64,000 nucleotides of DNA from positions 516,750 through 580,749 of the forward strand of contig NW_005200507.1 in the NCBI RefSeq assembly GCF_000372725.1. The letters run 5' to 3'. This DNA comes from Emiliania huxleyi CCMP1516. Taxonomy: Eukaryota > Haptophyta > Isochrysidales > Noelaerhabdaceae. The translations under genes and the position numbers were made by a program. A model generated the notes under the pieces. It was not told the origin of the DNA and searched no databases. It worked only from the letters and a program-made list of their open reading frames with translations. Positions 29,779 to 41,007 of this stretch are shown here, piece after piece. Position 1 is the stretch's first letter, and every line of letters starts with the position of its first letter.

Positions 29779-30134
29779 CTCTCACGCCAAACTCTCTCGC
29801 ACACGAGCTCTTCGCTGTCGACGTCTTTCCCTCGAGATGCTCCACGGACCTCCGGACGAAGCCAGGACTCGTCGCCCAGGGACACTCGGGAACACACCGT
29901 GTCAGTCCGATAGAGTGACTCATAACTCACTCTTCACTCGTCACTGTGTCTCTCACTGTCTATATATATAGTCGTGTGTGTATAGTGTGTCGTCAAGAGC
30001 GAGAGAAGATATAGTTCCCTGGGCCAGTCTCACGCGCTCGAGACATACAAAAACATGCACCTGATTTAAGGCAGAGGCACCTCAACGGGAGAGGCGGCAG
30101 GCTCGACGGGCCTCTTTCCTGCGCCTCGATGCCG
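29779..30134. other. Intergenic between converging genes
   Basis: Contains a TATATATATA stretch at 29962-29971 and a GTGTG tract. No gene is recognised. Confidence 0.5.
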
Positions 30135-30801
30135 TCACCTCCCGTCCCACGCGCTGCCTGGTGTGCCTCCGCCCGTCATCCGCGCGACGTGGTCCCGCAT
30201 GCTCTCGTGCCTGCCGCGGCGCGGGCCGTGCGGAGTGAGGTTGTGCCGCGCGCGAGGGCGGGCGGCGGGGCGCACTGCAGATCCGTCATCCCCCCGAGCA
30301 TGAAGGGCGGCTCGTCAAAGGCCTTGGTGGAGATGGGCGCATCCTGAGAGCGGAGAAGCGGGAGGCTGGGCGAGGGTACGGCTTGCGTCGCGCGGGCGGC
30401 TGGCACGCCTGCTGCAGCACGCGGTCCCACCAGCCCGGCGACGCCTTGCGGAGCGTGACGACGAGCTCGCGGCCGCCCTCGGCGTCGTCGTCGAGCTGCC
30501 ACTCGCACTCATCAGGAAGCACCTGACGGTGCGAGGTCCGTGGGCCTCGCGGGCCGGGAGCGAGGCGTGTGCGGCGAGGCGCCTGCGCGCTCAGCGTGCC
30601 GTCCATGCAGACCTCGGCATTCACCGCCACCTTGAGGCTCGCCGACTTGAAGTCGACCCGAACAGCTCGACCCTTTGTGCCGGTCGCCACCCGCAGCTTC
30701 AGCACCACCTGCTCGTCCCTGTCCTGCAGCCAGCGGCCCCATAGCGAGATGCCGCCCTTGGCGTCGTCGAGCGGATCTGAGAGGTCGGGGGAGATGGCCA
30801 T
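30135..30801 (-). CDS. CS-domain (p23/NudC-like) protein
   Basis: Four exons (30801-30583, 30522-30409, 30343-30276, 30210-30135) give 158 residues. Introns 1 and 2 are GC-AG and intron 3 is GT-AG. The CS fold reads WGRWLQDRDEQVVLKLRVA, VRVDFKSASLKVAV, a short turn, then DECEWQLDDD and RELVVTLRKASPGWWDRVL, the typical W...L.K...WW pattern. The C-terminus continues DAPISTKAFDEPPFMLGGMT and MRDHVARMTGG, similar to NudC-type tails. CS proteins are usually Hsp90 or dynein-pathway co-chaperones in the cytosol. The size is right for a stand-alone NudC-like co-chaperone. The start is the ATG before AISPDLSD. Confidence 0.75.
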
Positions 30802-31680
30802 ACACACCAGCGCGCGAGCAAGGTAACCAAACGCCGGGGTTCGGGCTCATGCTGGTAGGGAGCTAGGTGCTTGATACCGTATGGCAGCCCCCCTGCCCAC
30901 AGGCTGGGGCGACGAGCGCGGAGCCATCTGCGCGCGTGGCGGGGGCGGCGGGATGGCTGATGTCGATTATCAGCAGCCAGCCATGCACATGCATCATGCT
31001 CCGACCAAAAGCTGCTGCTTCGAGCCGCGGCCGACTCTGCCACCGCGGCTGCGGCTGTCATGCTGTTCAGAAGACCGGCGCATGATATGCGGCCTCCCTG
31101 CGGATGCTGCCGGCGAGCCTGGCGGTCCGCTGCACTTCAAGAGCAGCTGAGTCTGCCTCCGCCCTCGCTCGTCCCCCTTCACCTTCCGGTCGGTGAGTCG
31201 CCCTGCCCCAGTCGTCCAGATATAGCCAGCTCAGCCGGGGCGGGCGGAATGGCTGCGGCGCGCGAGCTTCCAACCATCCCTACTCATCAGGATGGCTGCC
31301 CTGTGTGGTTGTATTGGGTATTGCAGCCATCGGGCTCTGGAGGCTATGAATGGCTGCACTGTAGCTAACTCAGCCATCCATCCTGAAGTAAGATGGCTGC
31401 GCAGGAGCCTTCACAGCCATGTCCATACTGCTGTCATATTCCGAGGTCGGCCGCCAGAACGCAAGACGGGGTTCGGGTTCATCTCGTGATTTTGGGACCA
31501 CACATATGCCACTGCCGCCCAAAATGCCGCACTTCCGACCTCTCCCCAGGTCGCGCAGCGAAGCGAAATGCCGTAAACGACATGAATCAAACGCAAAATG
31601 TCCATCGTTGCATCGCACTTGGAGCACTTGCATCGCACGACATACGTCTTCAGCTGTTTTTCAGCACTCCAGGCGCTGCC
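30802..31680. other. Intergenic, no gene recognised
   Basis: GATGGCTGC / CAGCCATC motifs recur in both orientations (30950-31430), as short palindromic repeats. GCACTTGGAGCACTTG is at 31617-31632. No coding region is supported. Confidence 0.5.
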
Positions 31681-32038
31681 TTTGGACTGCATTGTGTGTT
31701 GTTGTTGTGTTGCCCCTCTCTGGTTGGTGTGACTGATCGTTGGACGTTTGCTTAGAATGGAGGAGGATCTTATGAAGCGTCGTCTCCTTTACACTTCATC
31801 ACGTGTTAGTTCTCACTATATAGCAAAACGCGGGCCTGGATGTTCATAGCATCGGGCACGAATCGGCACTCCCAAAGCGTAATTCCAGAGCTCCCTGCCA
31901 CGCTTGGAGAGGCCGATTCGGCCGGCCACGCTGCGCCGCCGGCTCGCTGGAGATGTGGCCAACCTCGGTTGCGCCGGCCAGCACCGGAGCCCCCGCCGCT
32001 CCCGCCGGCACACCGGGAGTGGGGGCTCCGCTGGCCGA
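31681..32038 (-). repeat. Left arm of a ~350-bp inverted duplication
   Basis: Bases 31681-32038 are a near-identical reverse complement of 38664-39013, about 6.6 kb away. The arm contains the ATP sulfurylase upstream region (CTATATAG box at 31817-31824) and the first codons of the double-DCD gene. Confidence 0.9.
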
Positions 32039-32132
32039 CCAGGCGGGGCGTGGGGGGCTCCGTTCGCCCCCCGAGGCGGCGCATACGTTTGCCGAGCCCG
32101 CCTCCGGGCTCCGGACCCCGTGTTGTGTGTAG
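31953..32132 (+). pseudogene. Truncated copy of the DCD-protein N-terminus
   Basis: ATG at 31953 opens MWPTSVAPASTGAPAAPAG, nearly identical to the start of the double-DCD protein (38743, minus strand). After about 26 codons the match ends. The frame then runs through unrelated sequence and stops at 32130-32132, exactly where a family B repeat begins. No DCD domain remains. Confidence 0.75.
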
Positions 32133-32385
32133 AGAGAGAGATTTTTAGCAATACCAAACAATTCTGACACTCACACATCATTTGGGGCCGGGAGCCGTGT
32201 TAGCGTGTTTGTTTTGTTTTTGCGTGTACGAATGTCAACAAACAACAACAAACAACACCACCTGGCAACCCTGTCTGCACGTCTCGCGCGCGCGTGAACA
32301 GGGCTCCAGGCCCCAAATGACGTGTGAGTGTTAGATTTGTTTGGTATTGCTAAGAATCTCAACAAACAAAATCTCTCTCGAATTT
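32127..32385. repeat. Family B repeats around a GTCTGCACGTCTCGCGCGCG unit
   Basis: AGAGAGATTTTTAGCAATAC (32130-32155) and its inverted copy GTTTGGTATTGCTAAGAATC (32339-32358) flank CACCTGGCAACCCTGTCTGC and GTCTCGCGCGCGCGTGAACA. The latter also ends both ORF copies at 50242-50285 and 50728-50770. Confidence 0.8.
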
Positions 32386-32443
32386 GTTTTGTTCTCGAAT
32401 GTCACTGTACGATTTCGGGCCCGCGGGTTGTGTGTGGCCCACC

Positions 32444-32580
32444 CCCCTGCGCGCGGGCCTTCTAAATGCCTGCGGGTAGTCTCCCCCCATCCCCAGGGCC
32501 TCGACGACGACGACGACGAACCTCCTCAACCTCTCATAGACCAGCGCAAAGCGCGGGACGTAGTTTCTTCTCAATCAAGG
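32444..32580 (+). repeat. Dispersed repeat family D
   Basis: CTGCGCGCGGGCCTTCTA, GCGGGTAGTCTCCCCCCAT, CCAGGGCCTC and CTCAACCTCTCA recur in the same order at 43136-43262 and inverted at 56990-57080. Confidence 0.8.
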
Positions 32581-32847
32581 CGCTGTGGTTGAGACTCCCG
32601 TCGAAGAAACGCGCAGCGGGCAACGTGACACAGGTAAAGGTGATCGCGAAGCTTCCCCATCCTGGGCACAAGAGCTCACATCCGAGAGAGAGAGAGAGAG
32701 AGACCACCACACTTCCCGCGACGAGCACGCCGCCTCCCGGAGAACAACGAGATCTGCGATTCCTGGCTCGCAATCCGCATCGCGGCCGCGGGTCGAAAAC
32801 CCCTACCGACATCAGCCTCCTTTTGCCCACCCCGTTAGGTCCACATT

Positions 32848-34807
32848 ATGTCGAAGAGGGAGGAGTACCCGGGCGACGACAACTATTCCTCTGTCAACCA
32901 CGTCGCGGACGCCTTGGAGACGCCGGCGACGGCTGGTCACGATGCAGAGGCTGACCCGTTCGCAGAGGAAACCGGGTCTGAGCCAAAGTCGGTGCCCGAG
33001 ACGCCGGACCAGGAGAGCGGGATGGTGGGAGCGGCCACGAAATCCAGCGGGGCGAAGCGGCGGAAGGGGAAGAAGCCCATCTCGGAGCTCGCGCCGCTCG
33101 AGTTCTCCGGCCGCTTCGCGGGCGGGCTCCGCGCCGACCTGCTGCGCCGCGTGCCGCTCTACGTGTCGGACTGGACCGAGGCCTTCACCGGCGGCAATTG
33201 CATGAAGACGACCGCCTCCATCTGCTTCCTCTTCTTCGCCTGCCTCTCGCCCGCCGTCACCTTCGGCGCCGCCTTCGCCGACGCGACCGACAACCAGCTC
33301 GGCGTCATCGAGACGATCATCTCGTCTGGCATGTCGGGCCTCATCTACTCCTTCCTCTCGGGCCAGCCCCTCTGCATCCTCGGCGCGACCGGCCCCGAGC
33401 TCGCCTTCCCCGTCGTTTTTTACGAGATTTGCCAATGGGGGGGGGTTCCCCCCCCCCCCCCCCCCTCCCTCCCCGCACCCCGGCCCGCCCGCCCCCTCCC
33501 CCCTCTCACCCCTCCCCCCCTTCACCCCCCCCCCCCCCCGGCAGATGGAGGTCGACTTCCTGGCGGCGCGCGTCTGGCAAGCGCTGTGGTGCTCGCTCTT
33601 CACGATCATCGTCGCGCTCTTCGACCTCTCGGCGTGCATGAAGGTGTGCACAAGGTTCACCGAGGAGATCTTCTCCTTCCTCATCTCGATCATCTTCATC
33701 GTCGGCGCCTTCACCACCCTCATCAAGCTCTACCTCGCCGACCCCGACGTCGAGGGCGACGACCCGGCGGCGCCGGCCAACCGCGCAAAGGCCTTCCTCG
33801 GCACGCTGCTCGGCCTCTTCACCTACTTCACCGCCATGTGGTGCCGCGCCTTCCCCAAGCGCAACGAGACGACGCCGCTCGTCCGCAAGCTCGTCGCCAA
33901 CTACGGCGTCACCCTCTCCATCCTCCTCTACTCGGGCATCAACTACGGCTTCCGCGACGTCGACGTGCCCTGCCTCGACATGCCGGACGAGATTGTGCCC
34001 ACCGCGACGCTCAACGGGACCGGCGAGTCGCGCGGCTGGTTCGTCAACCCGTTCGGGGACGAGACCGCCTCCGGCTACGACACGCCCGGCGTCGGCTTCA
34101 TCTTCTTCGCCGCCGTGCCGGCGCTCGGCCTCGCCGTGCTCGGCTACCTCGACCAGAACCTGACGACGCTGCTCATCAACCGCAAGGACCACAACCTGAA
34201 GAAGGGCGGCGCGTACCACCTCGACCTCCTCGTGTGCGGCATCTTCATCTACCCCATCTGCGGCTTCTTCGGCCTCCCCTTCACGCACGCCGCGACCGTC
34301 CGCTCGATGTCGCACCTCATGTCGCTCATGACGCGCGAGGACTCCACGAACGAGCACGGCCAGACGGTCTCCAAGGTGACCAACGTGGTCGAGCAGCGGG
34401 TGACGCACCTGGGCATCCACTGCCTCCTCCTCGCCGCGCTCGGCCTCTCCGCGGTGCTCACCAAGATCCCGAAGGTGGTCCTGGCGGGCGTCTTCCTCTA
34501 CATGGGCGTCACGGCGCTGCCAGGCGTGCAGCTGTACGAGCGGCTCTGGCTGTGGCTCATCTGGGACCCGAAGAAGTACCCGCAGTACGACTACGTGACC
34601 CAGGTGGCGCGCAAACCGCTCCACCTCTATACGCTCTTCCAGTTCTCCTGCCTCGCCGTCCTCTACGCCCTGACCAAGGTGCCAAACCCGTACATCTCGG
34701 TCATCTTCCCATTCTTCATCGCCTTCCTCCCCCTGATCCGCAAGCTGGTGCCAAAGTGCTTCCCCTCCGTCTGGAGCAAGGAGGACCTCAAGGCGCTCGA
34801 CAAGTAA
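32848..34807 (+). CDS. SLC4-family anion (bicarbonate/borate) transporter
   Basis: Two exons (32848-33444 and 33545-34807) give 619 residues; the intron is GT-AG, phase 0, and nearly all C. The N-terminal ~85 residues are hydrophilic and acidic with a KRRKGKK patch. The membrane domain follows: SDWTEAFTGGNCMKTTASIC, FLSGQPLCILGATGPELAF, CTRFTEEIFSFLISIIFIVG, LPFTHAATVRSM, TKIPKVVLAGVFLYMGVTAL and FFIAFLPLIRKLVPK. These are hallmarks of the band 3/BOR1 superfamily, including the TGP and FLYMG blocks. The big cytosolic domain of animal AE proteins is absent, so it is closer in architecture to BOR1 and algal AE-like proteins. In calcifying haptophytes, SLC4 proteins are implicated in bicarbonate supply. 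Whether it carries bicarbonate or borate is not readable here. Confidence 0.9.
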
Positions 34808-36290
34808 ACAGGGATGGGAGCCGTCCGGAGGCCGCGCTCGCCCGCTCGCGTGGCCCGGGCACCGAAGCGCTGCTACTATATGCGCTCTAACGCCCGCGGC
34901 TCGCCGCGCGAGCATGTATTACCGTATGTACTGCTGTGTGTGAGCGATGCAATGACCAATGTCCTCTGGGGGGAGGCGAGGGCCCTAGGGGGTACCCATG
35001 CGGGGGGGAGATGGGGTCCCCCAGCCCGCCGCAGGCGCCGATTTTTTGGACATTTTTTCTTTTTCGCGCGATTTTTTACTTGTTTTCATGGGAATTCGGC
35101 GTACTTGCGGCCATGCTATCACGCCTTGCGACATCCTTTCGGCGCTGCTGACCATGCCATGCTGCTCAACTGACCGCCTGCATAGCTTGCGGCCTTAGTC
35201 TTCGGCATTCAGTGACGACCTGATCGTACGGCCAGTAGGAAGGTGTCCTTCCAGCGCGTGCACGCTTCTGACGCAATGCGCGTCACAAACTGCCTCGGAT
35301 TGGCTGCTGGCACTCTCGAGGCTATGCCTACACAGCCTCGCGCGCATGGGCAGTCAAGAGGGACCATGCACCTTCTCAGGACAGCGCCGGTGCCTCTCTC
35401 TTGGACCGGCAAACGTGGTGGTCTCGTGTCACCGATGTGGGACCAGTGCGGCATCGCGCCATCGACAGCTCTGAACTGCGCCTCACCACTGACCGGGAAG
35501 GCCGCCAAGTGGGTCAGCACCGGTCGCACATTGTGGCAGCAGTCAGCAGCGCATGTCTGATAGTTAGAGCAGCAGCGTCAGGGTCGCAGGGTCGGATCGT
35601 GTCAAGCCTCTCGCCCGGCCGGCCGTGTGCAGACGTCGGCCTGGGTCTGCTGTCTGGAGTGATCTGTCGGCGGTCAGTACGACCGATCAGGTCGGAGTTT
35701 TCTGATGGTTGGAGGGTCTATCTGTATGTACTCCTCGAGATCTCTCCAAATCTGCCCTCTGATTAACCTAGCTTAATCGGGAAGTCGGTGCTAGTAGAGA
35801 CTAGTAGAGCCGGGCCCCGTTTCCGCACTGCGGCGCGGCGCACGGTGCCTCCGGGGGCCCCCGCCTCCCCCCAGAGCCAATGTCGCGGTGTGTCGAGTGT
35901 CGTGCGTGTGTCGACTGTGGTGCGGCGCATGGGCATGCCTAGACTCATGGTATGTACTTCTTGACCCGGGAATCAGCTGGGTCGCAAAAAACGGAAGTGC
36001 ACGCGATCGCGACACTGCACACTCACTCGACGAGCCCCGTCTCTCTGTGCAGATAGAGGCACGAGTGTAGGGATAATGGATAGAGAGGGAGAGACAGAGA
36101 GAGAGCGAGAGAGAGAGGGAGAGGGAGAGAGAGAGAGAGAGCGGAAGAGCCCGCCACACCGGCGGGAATATCGTCATCGACACACACAGCAGGAAATAGT
36201 CGGGGGCAGGCAGTCCCGGCGGCAAGAGTGCAAATGCTTGCCCGGACCGCCCGCCCTCGCATGGCACGCATGGTTCGAGGCGCGCGCCCC
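34808..36290. other. Intergenic, no gene recognised
   Basis: T-rich 35040-35080; (GA)n tract at 36085-36145. No frame between 35200 and 35760 has recognisable motifs. The long minus-strand frame from 35791 is a shadow of the DCD gene joined across introns. Confidence 0.5.
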
Positions 36291-38743
36291 TCACAAGGGG
36301 CGACGAGACGGCGCGTCGTGTGGCTCGGCCTGCGCTCGAGTACCGGGAGGCGGGTTGTGCAGCCCGAGGGCCTCCAGCGCCGTAGAGACGCGAAGCATGG
36401 TTTGTTCTGCGGGGCTGGGCCCGTGCCCCGGGCCCAGCAGCTGCGTCGGCGTCAGCAGCGACGACGGCGCGCAGCGCTGCTCGGTGGGAGGGGCATGCGG
36501 CTGTCCTGCCGTCTGCAGGTGCCCCCCCAGCGGCCCCGGCATCACGAGGCCCGCGCTGAGCGGTTGCGGCTCGAGCCCGGGCGGCGACCCATGCCCGGGC
36601 GGCGAGCGGTGCCCGGGCGGCTGCGGCGAGAGATGGCCGAGCGGCGACGCATGGCCAAGCAGCGGCGGCGAGGATTGCCCGAGCGGTGGCGGCGAGCCGT
36701 GCCCAAGCGGCTGCGGCGACAGGTGCCCGAGCGGCGACGTGTGCGGCGACGGCTCGGTCTGCGGCGAGATGTGCCCAATCGCGGTCGGCGCGGGCGCAAG
36801 CAGACCAAAGGGCAGGGCGGGCTCGAGGTAGGCGTCGCTGCCCGTCGGCACCAGCTGCTGCGGCTGCAGCCCCGGCGCCGTGCCGACGGGCATGCCCGCG
36901 TGCGCGAAGACGGCGAGCAGCCTCTCGAGCTGCTGCCCGCGCAGGAGCAGGTCGAAGCGCGTCGACGCGCTTCTGTACCGCAACACGTCGCTCACCGACG
37001 ACTCGGGCAACGACAGGACCTGGGCGGCGCGGGACGGGGCTGGGGCTGAGCAGGATTAGTGGGCGGTGGCACGCGCGCGCGTCTCGGTCGGCGAGGGCGC
37101 GCGGCTCGGGGGCGAGGTGGGGCGGAGCTCTATATACACACATATAGCTCCACCTGCCCGGACCACGCGTGCGTCTGCAGCGGCCGGAAGCGAACCTGCG
37201 AGGCGGAGGCGGAGGCGGGGGAGAGCGGGTCCATCTGGAGGCCGCGAGAGGAGAGGCGAAAGGCTCGCGCGCGGGGGCTCGGCCGGTCTCGTCTCGCCTC
37301 CCTCCGCCCCTCCCCCTCCCCCTCCCCCTCTCCCTCCCTCCGGCTCGGTGGTCTGGCGGCGCGAGTGCCTGCACGGGGAAGCGGCCTCCCCACGCGCTCG
37401 GCACCAGGTCCATGCCGGCGGGGCAGGTCGGCTGGAAGACGCCCATGAGCTGCCGCGTCCGCACGTTGAAGAGGAAGAGGAGAGAGCTGCGGACGGGCGC
37501 GGTGGCGTTGGCGCTCTTCGATTGGCGCGCCGTGCCGGCTGACGCGAGCGAGGCACGGCGGCGGTGGCGGGGCGGACACCGCGCGTGGCGCGCGTGCGCC
37601 GTGCGCCGTGCGCCGTGCGCCGTGCGCGTGCGTGGGCGCGGGGCGGGGCGGCGCGCACGAGTCTGTGACTTTGGACAGCAGGGAGACCTGAGTCTTTGGC
37701 AGCCCGAGCAGGCATCTCGCGAGGCACTCCTGCGACGAGGCGGGGGCCGAGGGACGTGAGGGCGACTCCTCGCCGCCGGCGGCGGCGCGCGGCGTGCGCG
37801 TGGGCCGGGAGAGTCGGCTCCTGCTCCGTGACCGAGTCGCAGATGAAGATGACGCCGTTGCGCACCGCGCGAAGCCGCGAGGAGCGCGCCCGCGCCACGT
37901 CGACGCCGCAGCTGCCCGCCGGCTGCTCGCTCGCGCAGCCTCCGGCGGAGGGCTGGCGAGGGACGCCGAAGTGGTGGAAGAGGGAGACGAGCGAGCTGGC
38001 CTGCTGGTGGTCCAGCTGCAGGTCGAAGCGGTTGAAGGTTCCGTGGTAGTCGAGCACCTCGCGAAACGTGCTCTCGGGCAGCTGCAGCACGTACGGCGTC
38101 AGCAGCCGCACGCGAACCTGCAGCGGGTAGCGAGAGACGCCCGTCTCGTGGCCCCACGCCAGCGGCTCGATATTGTGCTCCGGCCAGCTCGTCGCGCGAA
38201 ACACGCCAAACAGCAGCCGCGATCGCACCTGCGCGACACAATCCTGCCTGGTCAGCAGGCGGGCGCGGCGTCGGCCTCTGGCGCGCCGGCCGCCGCGGCA
38301 GCAGCAGTGTGCGCGTGGAATGGATCGCTGCGAGGGCATGGCGGCGGCCGCGCGCGCACATTGAACAGGAACAGCAGCGATTGCTCCGGCACGATGCCGC
38401 GCACGACCTGCGCCTGGGAGGCAGGCAGCCCGAGCAGCGAGCGCGCCAGGCACTCGTCCTCCGTTCGCGGGTCGCACAGGTAGACCGCGTGCGCCGCATT
38501 GGCAACCAGCCCGCCCTGGTAGGCCTGGCCGGCTGCGGCGGCGTCTAGACCAGCGCTTGGGAGGTATGCCTGGCTGCAGCTGCCTGATGAGCCGGCGCAG
38601 AGCGCCCCGCCTGACGCAGCCGCTGCGGCGGCGCCGTGCGCGGCGCCGCCGGCCGACGCCGCCGGCGGAGCCCCCACTCCCGGTGTGCCGGCGGGAGCGG
38701 CGGGGGCTCCGGTGCTGGGCGGCGCAACCGAGGTTGGCCACAT
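36291..38743 (-). CDS. Protein with two DCD (development and cell death) domains
   Basis: Six exons (38743-38360, 38228-37821, 37729-37659, 37486-37369, 37195-37154, 37019-36291) give 583 residues in phase. DCD domain 1 reads AVYLCDPRTEDECLARSLLGL, SLLFLFN|VRSRLLFGVFRAT and YPLQVRVRLLTPYVLQLPES. Domain 2 repeats it: VIFICDSVTEQECLARCLLGL, SLLFLFNVRTRQLMGVFQPT and FPVQVRFRPL...LSLPES. Each is followed by a helical RFDLxLxxQQ block. The C-terminal ~180 residues are imperfect GHxSPxPLGH repeats rich in Pro, Gly and His. DCD domains occur mainly in plant and algal stress or cell-death proteins; their biochemistry is poorly known. Introns are three GT-AG, one GC-AG and one apparent GA-AG (37820-37730). 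The start lies in the inverted duplication and is divergent from ATP sulfurylase. Confidence 0.8.
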
Positions 38744-39013
38744 CTCCAGCGAGCCGGCGGCGCAGCGTGGCCGGCCGAATCGGCCTCTCCAAGCGTGGCA
38801 GGGAGCTCTGGAATTACGCTTTGGGAGTGCCGATTCGTGCCCGATGCTATGAACATCCAGGCCCGCGTTTTGCTATATAGTGAGAACTAACACGTGATGA
38901 AGTGTAAAGGAGACGACGCTTCATAAGATCCTCCTCCTTTCTAAGCAAACGTCGAACGATTAGTCACACCAACCAGAGAGGGGCAACAAACAACAACAAC
39001 ACACAATGCAGGC
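38664..39013 (+). promoter_or_regulatory. Right arm of the inverted duplication; shared divergent promoter
   Basis: It is the mirror copy of 31681-32038. It contains the first codons of the DCD gene (minus strand) and the region upstream of ATP sulfurylase. A CTATATAG box lies at 38873-38880, with CACGTG-like ACACGTGATG at 38890-38899. It is probably a bidirectional promoter. Confidence 0.6.
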
Positions 39014-39113
39014 CAAAGTGCGAAAGATAAGAGGAGTTGGAAGCGGAACAAAAAGAAACCCGGCGGCCGAATCTGGCTGGGCTCACCCACAAGCTTCCCG
39101 TGGCTCGCACATC

Positions 39114-40441
39114 ATGCTCTCGCTCGCGCTCACGCTGCCTGCCTTCCTGCCCGGCCAGGGCATGGGCATGCGCCGCGGCGTCGCCTCCGGCGTCACGATG
39201 GCCGCCAAGCAGACGCCGCACGGCGGCACGCTCGTCGACCTCTTCAGCTCGGACGCCGCCGCGGCGGCCGCCTCTGCCGACATCAAGGTGGAGCTGACGG
39301 ACCGGCAGTCGTGCGACGTGGAGCTGCTGTGCAACGGCGGCTTCTCGCCGCTCACGGGCTTCATGAACGAGGCGGAGTACAACTCCGTCGTCGAGGACAT
39401 GAAGCTGCCGTCGGGCCTCATCTTTGGCCTCCCCGTCGTGATGGACACCGGCGACGCGAACGTCAAGGTGGGAAGCAAGCTGCTGCTCACCTACCAGGGC
39501 ACGGACATGGCGGTGATGACCGTCGAGTCGCTCTTCACGCCCGACAAGCCCAAGGAGTGCCTCAACTGCTACGGCACCGCCTCGATTGAGCACCCCGGCG
39601 TGCGGATGGTCGCGATGGAGCGCGGCAGCACCTACGTCGGCGGCCCGCTGCAGGGCCTGGGCGTGCCCACGCGCGACTTCCCGTGCGCCACCCCCAAGGA
39701 GGTGCGGGAGACGCTGCCCGACGGCGCCGACGTCGTCGCCTTCCAGTGCCGCAACCCGGTCCACCGCGCGCACTACGAGCTCTTCACGCGCGCGCTCGAC
39801 GCGCCGAACGTGGGCGAGGACGCGGTCGTGCTGGTGCACCCGACGTGCGGCCCGACGCAGGAGGAGGACATCCCGGGCTCCGTCCGCCACAAGACCTACG
39901 TCGTCCTCCAGGACGAGACGAAGGACACGCCGAGCGGCAAGCGGACGCGCTGGGCGTTTTTGCCGTACTCGATGCACATGGCGGGCCCGCGTGAGGCGAT
40001 CCACCACATGATGATCCGCAAGAACTTCGGGTGCACGCACTTCATCATCGGCCGCGACATGGCCGGCTCAAAGTCGTCCGTCACCGGCGACGACTTCTAC
40101 GGCGCCTTCGAGGCCCAGGACCTCGCGAAGGCGCGCGCCGACGAGCTCGGAGTGCAGGCGTGCGCCAGCCCGCCGCGTGCTCCCCTGCGCCCCGCCCTCC
40201 CCCGCCCGCCCCGACCGCCGCCCCGCCCCCTCCCCCCTCCCCCCAGGCCGTCCCCTCCCTCAACCTCGTCTGCGACCCCGACGGGAACTACATCACCGCC
40301 GACGAGGCAAAGGAGAAGGGCATCGAGGTGATGAAGCTGTCCGGCACCAAGTTCCGCAAGATGCTGCGCGCGGGCGAGGAGATCCCGGAGTGGTTCGCCT
40401 TCAAGTCCGTCGTCGATGTGCTGCGCGCCGAGTGGAAGTGA
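39114..40441 (+). CDS. ATP sulfurylase (sulfate adenylyltransferase)
   Basis: Two exons (39114-40157 and 40247-40441, GC-AG intron) give 412 residues. The enzyme makes adenosine 5'-phosphosulfate from ATP and sulfate, the first step of sulfate assimilation. The start chosen gives MLSLALTLPAFLPGQG, a signal-like leader followed by Ala/Arg-rich sequence, consistent with import into a complex plastid; an in-frame ATG at 39006 would bury it. Catalytic motifs are QCRNPVHRAHYEL (QxRNPxHxxH) and IGRDMAGSK, where most enzymes have GRDHAG. DDFYGAFEAQD and LSGTKFRKMLRAGEEIPEWF complete the fold. There is no APS-kinase domain. The promoter lies in a duplicated segment. Confidence 0.9.
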
Positions 40442-41007
40442 GCTCGTGCCCTATTCTTCCTCCGGCCGCAGCCCGTCCCCGCGACGAAGACACCAGACCT
40501 CGGGCTGTATCGGAGGGCGTGCGTGCCCTCCCCCTTCGGCCGCACGCATGCCCGCTCTGCGCTCCGATCCGGTCCGCCGGCCCGAGAGAGAGAGAGGGAG
40601 CACAGGGCGCGGCTGTGGGGGGGCAGTTTGAACTCTGTGGAAGCCGGCCGTGTGGGATGTGTGACGCTAAGCGGCCTCGGCCCTCGCTTGTCGCTATGCG
40701 CGAGATCCGAGAACGCCGTGTCTAATGTACTTGCGTTGTGATGCATGTATGTATAAATTACTCGACGTGACACCCCCATCAATGAGCGCTCTCACCGACC
40801 ACAGTCATTCTTCGCGCGTCCGGCGTGTCTGGAGTGAGCCGTGAGCGTGACCCGTGACCGCGCGACTCGGCCGGCGGCGCACACTTCTCGCGGCTACACA
40901 GCAGATTCACGACATTCGCCGTCACGGCAGAGAAATGACGATAACGTACGATGGGCGACGAGCGCTTCACTTCGAGCCGGCAATCGGCTACATCCGGAGA
41001 CCGGAAG
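40442..41007. other. Intergenic between converging genes
   Basis: 3' flanks only. A TATGTATAAATTA stretch at 40747-40759 is the most AT-rich part. No gene is recognised. Confidence 0.5.

Noticed and set aside
32848..34890. A 680-residue plus-strand frame over the SLC4 gene
   Set aside because: After 33444 it enters the intron and then a wrong frame. The exon starting at 33545 restores the transporter sequence.
35791..38505. A 904-residue minus-strand open frame
   Set aside because: It shares some exons with the real double-DCD gene, but otherwise reads through introns and intergenic GA-rich sequence. The six-exon model has all DCD blocks in phase.
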